Made by a program: the position numbers and the translations under genes
Notes under the pieces: generated by a model
Database searches by the model: none
The model's input: only the letters and a program-made list of their open reading frames with translations
Told to the model about the DNA's origin: nothing
Assembly (NCBI RefSeq): GCF_020539505.1
Contig: NZ_JACDXW010000004.1
Location: 248,001-312,000 of the forward strand
Source: Mesopusillimonas faecipullorum
Lineage (GTDB): Bacteria; Pseudomonadota; Gammaproteobacteria; Burkholderiales; Burkholderiaceae_B
DNA length: 64,000 bases
Direction: 5' to 3'
Shown here: positions 1 through 6,927 of the stretch, in pieces
How the letters are laid out: the number at the start of each line of letters is the position of its first letter
Numbering within the stretch: position 1 is the first letter of the stretch

Positions 1-898
1 CGCCCAAGAAGGTGAACGAGGCTCGGCTGGCTTTCAAGATATTCAGCCCCTGTTAACCCAGGTGGTCGAGCGTATCGACGAGCTCTATCACCGCGAAGGG
101 GATTCCGATGTCACGGGCGTTCCAACTGGGTTTGCCGACCTGGACCGCATGACTTCAGGCTTGCAGCCGGGCGATTTGGTTATCGTTGCCGGGCGGCCTT
201 CCATGGGGAAAACTTCGTTTTCGATGAATATCGGCGAACACGTAGCCATCGAGCAGGGGCTGCCGGTCGCAGTGTTCTCCATGGAAATGGGTGCGGTGCA
301 GTTGGCTATGCGTATGGTGGGTTCGGTAGGTATGCTGGACCAGCATCGCATGCGTACCGGCAAGCTTACGGCAGATGACTGGCCCCGTCTCACACACGCA
401 GTGCAACAGGTGCAGCAAGCGCAAATCTATATTGACGAAAGCCCTGCGCTGAGCGCCATGGAGGTGCGTGCGCGTGCGCGTCGCCTGGCGCGTCAATGTG
501 GGCAACTGGGTTTGATTATCATCGACTACTTGCAGCTGATGTCCGGTTCGGGCGGCGAAAACCGAGCCACCGAAATTTCAGAGATCAGCCGTTCGCTCAA
601 AGGTTTGGCCAAGGAGCTCAACTGTCCCTTGATTGCCCTGTCGCAGCTTAACCGCAGTCTTGAGCAAAGGCCCAACAAGCGCCCTGTGATGAGCGACTTG
701 CGTGAGTCTGGTGCTATCGAGCAGGACGCCGACGTTATTCTGTTTATTTATCGCGATGAGGTATACAACCCCGATTCGCCAGACAAAGGGTCGGCTGAGA
801 TCATTATCGGTAAGCAGCGTAACGGCCCTATCGGGACAGTACGCCTCACTTTCCAGGGCGCCAGTACGCGTTTCCTGAACTTTACTTCTGCCCTTTAA
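1..898 (+). CDS. dnaB: Replicative DNA helicase DnaB, C-terminal part (5' end outside window)
   Basis: Hexameric helicase that unwinds DNA at the replication fork. The reading frame is open from base 2 with no stop, and the in-frame residues before the first possible start read as DnaB linker (FQDIQPLLTQVVERID), so the gene enters from outside the window. Seen here is the RecA-like C-terminal domain: Walker A GRPSMGKTS at about 191-217, Walker B LIIIDYLQLM at about 514-543, the SQLNRSLEQRP segment and the arginine-finger region EQDADVILFIYRDE near the end. Its TAA stop overlaps the stop of the convergent gene in a TTAA tetranucleotide (895-898). No terminator is visible. Identity is secure; the N-terminal domain cannot be judged. 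Confidence 0.97.
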   Translation, partial: AQEGERGSAGFQDIQPLLTQVVERIDELYHREGDSDVTGVPTGFADLDRMTSGLQPGDLVIVAGRPSMGKTSFSMNIGEHVAIEQGLPVAVFSMEMGAVQLAMRMVGSVGMLDQHRMRTGKLTADDWPRLTHAVQQVQQAQIYIDESPALSAMEVRARARRLARQCGQLGLIIIDYLQLMSGSGGENRATEISEISRSLKGLAKELNCPLIALSQLNRSLEQRPNKRPVMSDLRESGAIEQDADVILFIYRDEVYNPDSPDKGSAEIIIGKQRNGPIGTVRLTFQGASTRFLNFTSAL

Positions 899-1323
899 TC
901 GTTACCAGGGCTTTGTTTTGGAGTGTCTGGCTCCGGGCGGCTCCATAGCCAGGCCAATACGCAAGCCATACTAAGCATGGCGAACCCGGTCAACCATGGG
1001 CTGAAGGCCGTCAGGTACAGAATGACAGCGCAAAGTGCCATGGAGGCGCTGGCTCCCCATTTGGCACGCCGGCTCACCTTACGCCCATCGGACCAGTTGG
1101 CTAAGGAAGGCCCAAACCAACGGTGTTTTGATAGCCAGGCATGAAAGCGGGGCGAACTGCGGGCTGCTGCCCACGCGGCGATCAAGACAAAGACTGTACT
1201 GGGCATGCCCGGCAACACAGCGCCGATAAAAGCCAAGCCCAAGCTGATGACGGCCACGGCCAGCCATAGCCCCCGCATAAATCGCGACCTGGCTAAGGAA
1301 GGGGTGGGCCGTGGGGGTTGCAT
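895..1323 (-). CDS. YbaN/DUF454-family small inner-membrane protein
   Basis: A 142-residue membrane protein of unknown function. Hydrophobic segments lie at about residues 17-50 and 90-125. The stretch ARSSPRFHAWLSKHRWFGP in the loop after the first segment is the hallmark of the YbaN (DUF454) family, as is LPGMPSTVFVLIAAW before it. It is transcribed away from pdxA and converges on dnaB, sharing four bases with dnaB's stop. The start at 1323 has no strong ribosome binding site; an alternative is the Met at residue 16 (1278), just before the first membrane segment. Function in this family is not established. Confidence 0.85.
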   Translation of the reverse strand: MQPPRPTPSLARSRFMRGLWLAVAVISLGLAFIGAVLPGMPSTVFVLIAAWAAARSSPRFHAWLSKHRWFGPSLANWSDGRKVSRRAKWGASASMALCAVILYLTAFSPWLTGFAMLSMACVLAWLWSRPEPDTPKQSPGND

Positions 1324-1355
1324 AAATAAGAAATAAGTCGCGCTTTATGTAGGAC

Positions 1356-2363
1356 TCAGTCGGCGCGGCGATCCAGCAATAAGGCGAGCTCAAAGGCGGC
1401 GCGCAGGGATGAGGGGTCGGCCACCCCGAGGCCGGCAATGTCGTAGGCGGTTCCATGATCGACGCTGGTGCGTACGAATGGTAACCCCACCGTAGTATTG
1501 ACGCCTTGGTCCAGGCCCAGATACTTGATGGGTATCAGGCCTTGGTCATGGTATTGCGCGACGACGATATCGAATTCGCCTTGGCGAGCCCGCATGAACA
1601 AGGTATCGCCCGGCCAGGGCCCAGAGGCGTCTATGCCCTCGTTACGTGCCAGAGCGATGGCAGGGGAAATGGCCTCTTGTTCTTCGTGGCCGAACTTTCC
1701 GTCTTCCCCGGCGTGAGGATTCAGGCCCGCTACGGCGACGCGAGGGCTAGCTATACCCAATAGCCTGCAAGCTTCATGAGCCAAACGTATGGTGCGTAAC
1801 TCCAATGCGGAGGTAATCAAACCAGGAACGCGGGATAGGGCCTCATGTATGGTCACTAAAATGACACGCAGCTCGTCGTTGACCAGCATCATGGCGTAGT
1901 CACGAGTGCCGGTTCGTTCGGCCAGAATTTCAGTGTGGCCAGGAAAAGTAATGCCGCCCGCTTGCATGGCGGCTTTGTTTAACGGGGCGGTGACGATGGC
2001 GCGTGTCTCTCCGGCCAAAGTGTCGTCTATGGCCTGGCAGAGATACTCGTAGGCGCCTTGCCCTGCTAGCGCATGAACCTTGCCCAGAGGCAACTTGGCG
2101 GGCAAGGCCTGCCAGCGGTTGACAACATCTATGCCGTCAGGCTGCAAGCGGGCCTGGGAAACCTCGTTGCAAGCATGTATCTTTAGCTTGCTCTGCCAAC
2201 CCAAGCGTTCGATTTGCTCTTGCATAACGCCGGCATCGCCATACACGACGGCTGGCCATGGCAGCCCCGCTTCAAACAGCTTGGCGATGATTTCCGGGCC
2301 TATGCCCGCCGCATCGCCCATGGTAAGAGCAATGGGTTTGCGACGGGGGCATGCTGCACTCAT
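1356..2363 (-). CDS. pdxA: PdxA-family NAD-dependent dehydrogenase (PdxA or PdxA2 type)
   Basis: 335 residues, usual family length. PdxA oxidises 4-phosphohydroxy-L-threonine in pyridoxal phosphate synthesis; the paralogous PdxA2 group acts on 4-phospho-D-threonate or D-erythronate. Visible: N-terminal TMGDAAGIGPEI (family consensus has Pro where the second Ala-flanking position here is Ala), metal-ligand histidines in FPGHTEILAE, VTIHEALSRVP and AQYHDQGLIPIK, and the final RTSVDHGTAYDIAG. From memory the segments RDYAMMLV, APLNKAAM and VAGLNPHAGEDGKFG look nearer the PdxA2 type, and the gene is not beside surA/ksgA as classical pdxA usually is. Six bases separate it from the upstream phoH-type gene, so the two are probably cotranscribed. 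Exact substrate is uncertain. Confidence 0.88.
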   Translation of the reverse strand: MSAACPRRKPIALTMGDAAGIGPEIIAKLFEAGLPWPAVVYGDAGVMQEQIERLGWQSKLKIHACNEVSQARLQPDGIDVVNRWQALPAKLPLGKVHALAGQGAYEYLCQAIDDTLAGETRAIVTAPLNKAAMQAGGITFPGHTEILAERTGTRDYAMMLVNDELRVILVTIHEALSRVPGLITSALELRTIRLAHEACRLLGIASPRVAVAGLNPHAGEDGKFGHEEQEAISPAIALARNEGIDASGPWPGDTLFMRARQGEFDIVVAQYHDQGLIPIKYLGLDQGVNTTVGLPFVRTSVDHGTAYDIAGLGVADPSSLRAAFELALLLDRRAD

Positions 2364-2369
2364 GGCGTT

Positions 2370-4013
2370 TTACAGGGCTTCGCTGGCGTAATCCGCCAAG
2401 CGCGAGCGTTCGCCGCGCTGAAGCGTGATATGGCCTGCATGAGGCCAACCCTTGAATCGATCGACCACATAAGTCAGGCCCGAGCTGGCTTCGGTCAAGT
2501 AGGGCGTATCGATCTGGGCGATATTGCCCAGGCAGACTATCTTGGTGCCGGGCCCGGCGCGCGTCACCAAGGTTTTCATTTGCTTGGGCGTCAGGTTCTG
2601 CGCTTCGTCGATAATCAAAAACTTGTTCTGGAAGGTACGGCCGCGCATGAAGTTCAGTGATTTGACCTTGATGCGTGAACGGATGAGGTCCAGAGTGGGG
2701 CTTTTGCTCCATTCTTGGTTGCCGGCGTTGGAGGGCGGATTATTCAACGAGCCCGTTTGGCCCGCGTGCAGAACCTCTAGGTTATCTTCCAGGGCACCCA
2801 TCCAAGGCAGCATTTTTTCTTCCTCGGTACCAGGTAGAAAGCCAATGTCGTCGCCTACAGGCACGGTGGCGCGTGTGATGATGATTTCGTTGTAGCGTTT
2901 GGTTTCGAAAGTTTGTGCCAACCCGGCGGCCAGCGCCAAAAGTGTTTTCCCCGTGCCGGCCTGACCCAGCAAAGAAACAAAATCACATTCCGGGTTCATG
3001 AGCAGATTCAGTGCGAAGTTTTGTTCGCGATTGCGCGCTGTGACACCCCAAACGCTATTTTTAGCGTGGCTGTGGTCGCGCAGCGTTGCCAACACGGCAC
3101 TTTTGCCGCTGACTTCCTTAACCTGCGCATACAGCGGCATCTCGCCTTCAAAGTAGACGAATTCGTTGACGATGAAGTCGCCACAAAGAGGCCCTTTGAT
3201 ACGGTAGTACGTGGTGCCTTGCTGCTGCCAGGATTCTATGTCTTTGTCGTGCTTGGCCCAAAAATTGGCAGGTAGCGGCATGACGCCTTCGTATAGAAGG
3301 TCGGAATCATCAATGACATGGTCATTGAAGTAGTCTTCCGCGTGCAGCCCCAAAGACAAGGCTTTAAGGCGCATGTTGATGTCTTTTGAAACCAACGCGA
3401 CTTCGCGGCTTTTATGCTGCGCTTGCAGTGCATGTACGACTTGCAGTATGCGGTTATCGGCCTTGCCTTCGGGGAGCTCGACGGGCAGTTTGGCGTGTAG
3501 CGCATTGTGCTGGAAATGCAGATCGCCAAGGGCGTCTTGGTGGCCCAGGGTGTCCAGGGGCAGCCCTTTGTCGATTGAGGTTTGACCACCGACCAGATGA
3601 TCCATGAAGCGGCTGGCTTGGCGAGCGTTACGAGCGACTTCCGACATGCCTTTCTTAAGATGGTCTAGTTCTTCTAGCACCACCATGGGTAAAAAGATGT
3701 CGTGGTTTTCGAATTTGAACAGTGAAGTCGGGTCGTGCAGCAGCACATTGGTGTCCAGCACGAACAGCTTGCGTTTGGCAACCGGCAGCCTGGTGCGCTT
3801 GGCGGTGCTTGCCTTGCGTTTGGGCGATACTTGGGCAGCCGCAGCCGGAGCCTCAGTTTCTACCCTGGGCTCGCTACGGCTAGGAGTTTTAGCAGTAGCT
3901 GGTATTGCCTTGGGAGGGGGGGCGGAGGCAGGGCTGTCTTCAAGTACAGCCAAGTCTTGGTCCGGGATGCTTAGCAAGGTTCCCATCCGGGTAGGCAATT
4001 TGGGTAACGGCAT
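2370..4013 (-). CDS. PIN-PhoH fusion ATPase (PhoH2/YlaK type)
   Basis: 547 residues with two domains. An N-terminal PIN ribonuclease fold starts near residue 83 (VLDTNVLLHD, Asp87; second acidic site SKDINMR, Asp211), and a C-terminal PhoH P-loop ATPase has Walker A GQAGTGKT at 350-357 and IIDEAQNLTPKQ with Asp469-Glu470. PhoH2-type proteins are described as combined RNase/RNA helicases; the cellular role in proteobacteria is not settled. A Pro/Ala/Lys-rich, low-complexity leader of about 80 residues precedes the PIN domain. Start at 4013 is supported by AGGAG about ten bases upstream. It is followed six bases later by pdxA. The plain PhoH paralogue (ybeZ) lacks the PIN domain, so this is a different gene. 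Confidence 0.9.
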   Translation of the reverse strand: MPLPKLPTRMGTLLSIPDQDLAVLEDSPASAPPPKAIPATAKTPSRSEPRVETEAPAAAAQVSPKRKASTAKRTRLPVAKRKLFVLDTNVLLHDPTSLFKFENHDIFLPMVVLEELDHLKKGMSEVARNARQASRFMDHLVGGQTSIDKGLPLDTLGHQDALGDLHFQHNALHAKLPVELPEGKADNRILQVVHALQAQHKSREVALVSKDINMRLKALSLGLHAEDYFNDHVIDDSDLLYEGVMPLPANFWAKHDKDIESWQQQGTTYYRIKGPLCGDFIVNEFVYFEGEMPLYAQVKEVSGKSAVLATLRDHSHAKNSVWGVTARNREQNFALNLLMNPECDFVSLLGQAGTGKTLLALAAGLAQTFETKRYNEIIITRATVPVGDDIGFLPGTEEEKMLPWMGALEDNLEVLHAGQTGSLNNPPSNAGNQEWSKSPTLDLIRSRIKVKSLNFMRGRTFQNKFLIIDEAQNLTPKQMKTLVTRAGPGTKIVCLGNIAQIDTPYLTEASSGLTYVVDRFKGWPHAGHITLQRGERSRLADYASEAL

Positions 4014-4074
4014 GAAGCGTAACTCCTAGAAATGATCGAAAGGGTGGGCATGCCCCAGCCCTCAAGGCCTTAGC

Positions 4075-4551
4075 TTATTTGGAAGCCGTGTGCTCGCGCA
4101 CAGCCTGAAGAACAGTATCGACGTGCCCTGGCACGCGTACGCCCCGCCATTCCTGTATCAGTTTGCCTTGCGTATCGATAAGGAAGGTGCTGCGTTCGAT
4201 GCCACGCACCTGTTTACCGTACATGTTTTTCATTTTCATGACGCCGAATATTTCGCACAGCGTTTCGTCCGGGTCGGAGATCAAGGCAAAAGGCAGCGCT
4301 TGCTTGGCGATAAAGTTTTGGTGTGATTTGATCGAGTCGCGAGAAACGCCAAGAATGCGGCAGCCGCAGGCTTCAAATTCAGCGTGTAGGTCGCGAAAAC
4401 CCTGGGCTTGCGTCGTGCAGCCTGGTGTGCTGTCTTTAGGATAGAAATACAACACCAACCATTGGCCTCGCAAAGCCTGGGCTGAAACTGGGCCTTCAGT
4501 GCTGTCGAGTTGAAAATCAGGGATGATTTGGCCGATAGTGGCTTGCGTCAT
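4075..4551 (-). CDS. bcp: Bcp/PrxQ-type thiol peroxidase
   Basis: 158 residues, thioredoxin fold, cytosolic reduction of H2O2 and organic hydroperoxides using thioredoxin. The peroxidatic cysteine is Cys45 in YPKDSTPGCTTQ. The resolving cysteine that E. coli Bcp has five residues later is absent (Gln50); Cys62 and Cys64 in EACGCRILG are the only other candidates. Start chosen at 4551 because its ATG overlaps the TGA of the upstream Mth938-type gene (ATGA, 4548-4551), which implies translational coupling; a start three codons earlier is possible but unlikely. Confidence 0.93.
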   Translation of the reverse strand: MTQATIGQIIPDFQLDSTEGPVSAQALRGQWLVLYFYPKDSTPGCTTQAQGFRDLHAEFEACGCRILGVSRDSIKSHQNFIAKQALPFALISDPDETLCEIFGVMKMKNMYGKQVRGIERSTFLIDTQGKLIQEWRGVRVPGHVDTVLQAVREHTASK

Positions 4552-4997
4552 GCGGAACACTCCAGGGGTAAGAGGGCGGCAACGACTCGCCGCCCTTCGT
4601 TCATGAGGATGTTGTAGGTGCGGGCTGCCGCCTGGGTGTCCATGGACTCCACGCCTATGCCCAGCCGATTAAGCGGCTGGATCAATGAGGCGGCCAGAAA
4701 ACGCTGACGTGCGCCCGTGCCTATGAGCACGATCTGTGGCGCATCAGCAGGCAGAGTAGGCGGCGCGTCGTCGAGGAAGGCCATGGGGTCTGCGGCCCCG
4801 GGTTCGGGAATGCCGGCGATCTGTCGCAGCAAGGCCGCGCTGATCTGATCTGATGATGTGACCGGCATGGCATGTATTTCGCCCTCTGGACCAAAATACA
4901 CGGCATGGCGGTAGGTGACGGCGTTGATTTCTATGTAATCGTCGCCGTAGGCGGTAACTGTATTTAGCGCGGGGTTGGACTCTGTTTGCAGCTGCAC
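4548..4997 (-). CDS. Mth938/DUF498-family protein
   Basis: 149 residues. The fold family (Mth938, related to mitochondrial complex I assembly factor NDUFAF3) is recognised from the central segment IVLIGTGARQRF and the following LNRLGIGVESMDTQAAARTYNILMNEGRRVVAALLPL. No catalytic motif is known for the family and its bacterial role is not established. It is first in a two-gene unit with the Bcp peroxiredoxin, with ATGA overlap. It is divergent from the response regulator gene, with 78 bases between the starts. Confidence 0.85.
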   Translation of the reverse strand: MQLQTESNPALNTVTAYGDDYIEINAVTYRHAVYFGPEGEIHAMPVTSSDQISAALLRQIAGIPEPGAADPMAFLDDAPPTLPADAPQIVLIGTGARQRFLAASLIQPLNRLGIGVESMDTQAAARTYNILMNEGRRVVAALLPLECSA

Positions 4998-5039
4998 ATG
5001 TAACTCCCAATTTCCGGTTCATCATAGCGCAAAACCCAT

Positions 5040-5068
5040 AACGCTCTAAGGCGTTGCTGCGCTAAAAT
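5040..5068 (+). promoter_or_regulatory. Possible promoter and small hairpin before the response regulator gene
   Basis: TAAAAT at 5063-5068 resembles a -10 element and ends only seven bases before the ATG at 5076, and no Shine-Dalgarno sequence precedes that ATG, so a leaderless or nearly leaderless transcript is possible. No good -35 is seen. AACGC (5040-5044) and GCGTT (5051-5055) form an inverted repeat with a six-base loop in the spacer and could be a regulator site. Inference from sequence only. Confidence 0.25.
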
Positions 5069-5075
5069 CAACGCC

Positions 5076-5789
5076 ATGCGAGTATTAGCCATTGAAGACG
5101 ACATTATCCTGGGCCGTGCCCTGCAAGACTTTTTGGTCGAGCAAGGCTATGCAGTCGACTGGTTGCAGTCAGGCGAGCAAGCCCCTGCGGCTATCAGCAG
5201 CCAAGCATACGACGTCGTACTGCTCGACCTGAATTTGCCCGGTATGGATGGCCTAGAGGTTTTACGACGCTTGCGCGCTCAAGGCCAAGACGTTCCAGTG
5301 CTCATCCTCACCGCCCGCGATAATCTTGATGATCGTGTTGCAGGCCTTGATGCCGGTGCAGACGATTACGTCGCCAAACCCTTCGAACTACGCGAACTTG
5401 CGGCGCGCGTGCGCGCTTTGGCCCGGCGCCGTGCGGGTATTACCCAATCCAATCTTGAAGTCGGCCCATTGTCTTTCGATATGGCCGGACGCGAGGTAAG
5501 GGTCGCGGGTCGGCGCTTGGCCTTATCTGTGCGAGAACTCTCCGTGCTCGAAATGCTGATGGCAAAACCGGGCAAAATAGTCACCAAACGCCAGATCGTC
5601 AACTCTTTATCAGCCTGGGATGCCGACTTTAGCGAGAATGCGGTAGAGGTCTACGTCTATCGCTTACGCAAACGACTCGAGGGTTCCGGCGCGCTTATTC
5701 AAACTGTCAGGGGGTTTGGCTATTTGCTAGAGGTCGAAGACCCTGCCGGCCAAGCCGAGCCAAGTTATGAGCCGGTCCGCGCCTCCTGA
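5076..5789 (+). CDS. OmpR-family response regulator (TctD/QseB-like)
   Basis: 237 residues. Receiver domain at 1-120: acidic pair Asp8-Asp9, phospho-acceptor Asp51 in DVVLLDLNLPGMDG, Thr in LILTARD and Lys in DDYVAKPF. A winged-helix DNA-binding domain of the OmpR type covers about 125-225, with VEVYVYRLRKRLE and the wing segment TVRGFGYLLE. The closest named groups by eye are TctD and QseB. Its 3' end overlaps the sensor kinase by 23 bases, and the kinase overlaps kup by 23 bases, so the three genes should be one transcript. The regulated targets are not shown by the sequence, but potassium uptake is the obvious candidate. Confidence 0.92.
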   Translation: MRVLAIEDDIILGRALQDFLVEQGYAVDWLQSGEQAPAAISSQAYDVVLLDLNLPGMDGLEVLRRLRAQGQDVPVLILTARDNLDDRVAGLDAGADDYVAKPFELRELAARVRALARRRAGITQSNLEVGPLSFDMAGREVRVAGRRLALSVRELSVLEMLMAKPGKIVTKRQIVNSLSAWDADFSENAVEVYVYRLRKRLEGSGALIQTVRGFGYLLEVEDPAGQAEPSYEPVRAS

Positions 5790-6927
5790 GCCCGACACCA
5801 TGCCAAACCGGGCGGGTGCCTGTCAAACTGCGGCTTGGCCCCCCCCTCGTTCCCTGACACGACACTTGATGCTGCGGCTGGTGCCACCGATTTTGATTTT
5901 GGTGGCAATAGATTTAGGTATCACTTGGTTCGTGGTGACCCAAATCAACCTGGACGACTGGTTGTGGCGCGATATCTTCTGGGCCATGTTGATCAGCCAG
6001 TTGTTGCTGGTGTCTCTGTTCGCTTGGGTACTCGCCTCAGGTGTGCGCTCTGGCCTGAGGTCCATCAACCGCATTGTCGAAGAAATCAATCTGCGCTCTG
6101 TCGACGATTTGCAACCCCTGGAAGTGAATGGTCTGGCGTCAGAGATGGTGCCGGTCGTAGATCACATCAATGGCTTGCTCGGACGGCTGGACGAGGCGGT
6201 TCAAGCACAGCGCCGCTTTATCGGACACGCGGCTCACCAGTTGCGCACGCCTCTTAGTGGCTTGAGTCTCGAGTCAGAGCTCATGCTGTCTCGCCCCTTG
6301 CCTGACGATGTCCGTCTGCGCGCCGAGCGCATCAAGCAGGCCAGTGACCGCATGATACGTTTGGGCCAGCAACTGCTGGTGCTGGCTCGCGCCGAACCCA
6401 CCGCGCGTGCGCGCGATAGCTTTGTGCGTTTGGATCTGGCCGACTGGGTGCGTATTGTCGGGGCAGAGTGGGTGCCCCGAGCGCGTGCTGCGCATGTCGA
6501 GCTATTGCTTGAGGCACCTGAGCAAGAGGTGGCGATAGACGCCGATCCGGTATTGCTGGAAGCCATGCTGGACAATTTGATTGACAACTCCCTACGCTAT
6601 GCGCTGGGAGCCACGCGGATAAGGTTAACCGTCCAGACAGCGCCCCCTTCGCTGGTCGTGGAAGATGATGGCATAGGTATTGCACCGGATGAGCAAGTCC
6701 GGGTGTTCGAAGCTTTTTATCGAGCTCGATCTTCTGAAAAAGAAGGCTCGGGGCTGGGCTTGGCCATCGTGCGCGAGATCGCCCAGGCCCATGGGGGGTG
6801 GTGGAGCCTGCTGAGTCAGCCGCAATGGCAGGGCACGCGAATCACTATCGTGTTTCCGGGGCCGCGCATGGGAACACACTTGAATAGGCAAGAGCAGGGG
6901 CATCATGAGCCTTCATCAGCAGGCTGA
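5767..6927 (+). CDS. Sensor histidine kinase (TctE/QseC-like) partnered with the upstream regulator
   Basis: 386 residues. Two membrane helices (about 35-59 and 69-92) are separated by only about ten residues, so there is almost no periplasmic sensor domain; sensing is probably in the membrane or by a partner. A HAMP-like linker runs from 93 to about 145. The H-box is HAAHQLRTPLSG with phospho-acceptor His157; then come the N-box LDNLIDNSLRYA and the G-boxes DDGIGIAP and GSGLGLAI. The first ATG (5767) lies inside the regulator gene; the Met at residue 12 (5800) is an alternative start. The short periplasmic loop and the position directly before kup are the notable points. Confidence 0.9.
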   Translation: MSRSAPPEPDTMPNRAGACQTAAWPPPRSLTRHLMLRLVPPILILVAIDLGITWFVVTQINLDDWLWRDIFWAMLISQLLLVSLFAWVLASGVRSGLRSINRIVEEINLRSVDDLQPLEVNGLASEMVPVVDHINGLLGRLDEAVQAQRRFIGHAAHQLRTPLSGLSLESELMLSRPLPDDVRLRAERIKQASDRMIRLGQQLLVLARAEPTARARDSFVRLDLADWVRIVGAEWVPRARAAHVELLLEAPEQEVAIDADPVLLEAMLDNLIDNSLRYALGATRIRLTVQTAPPSLVVEDDGIGIAPDEQVRVFEAFYRARSSEKEGSGLGLAIVREIAQAHGGWWSLLSQPQWQGTRITIVFPGPRMGTHLNRQEQGHHEPSSAG

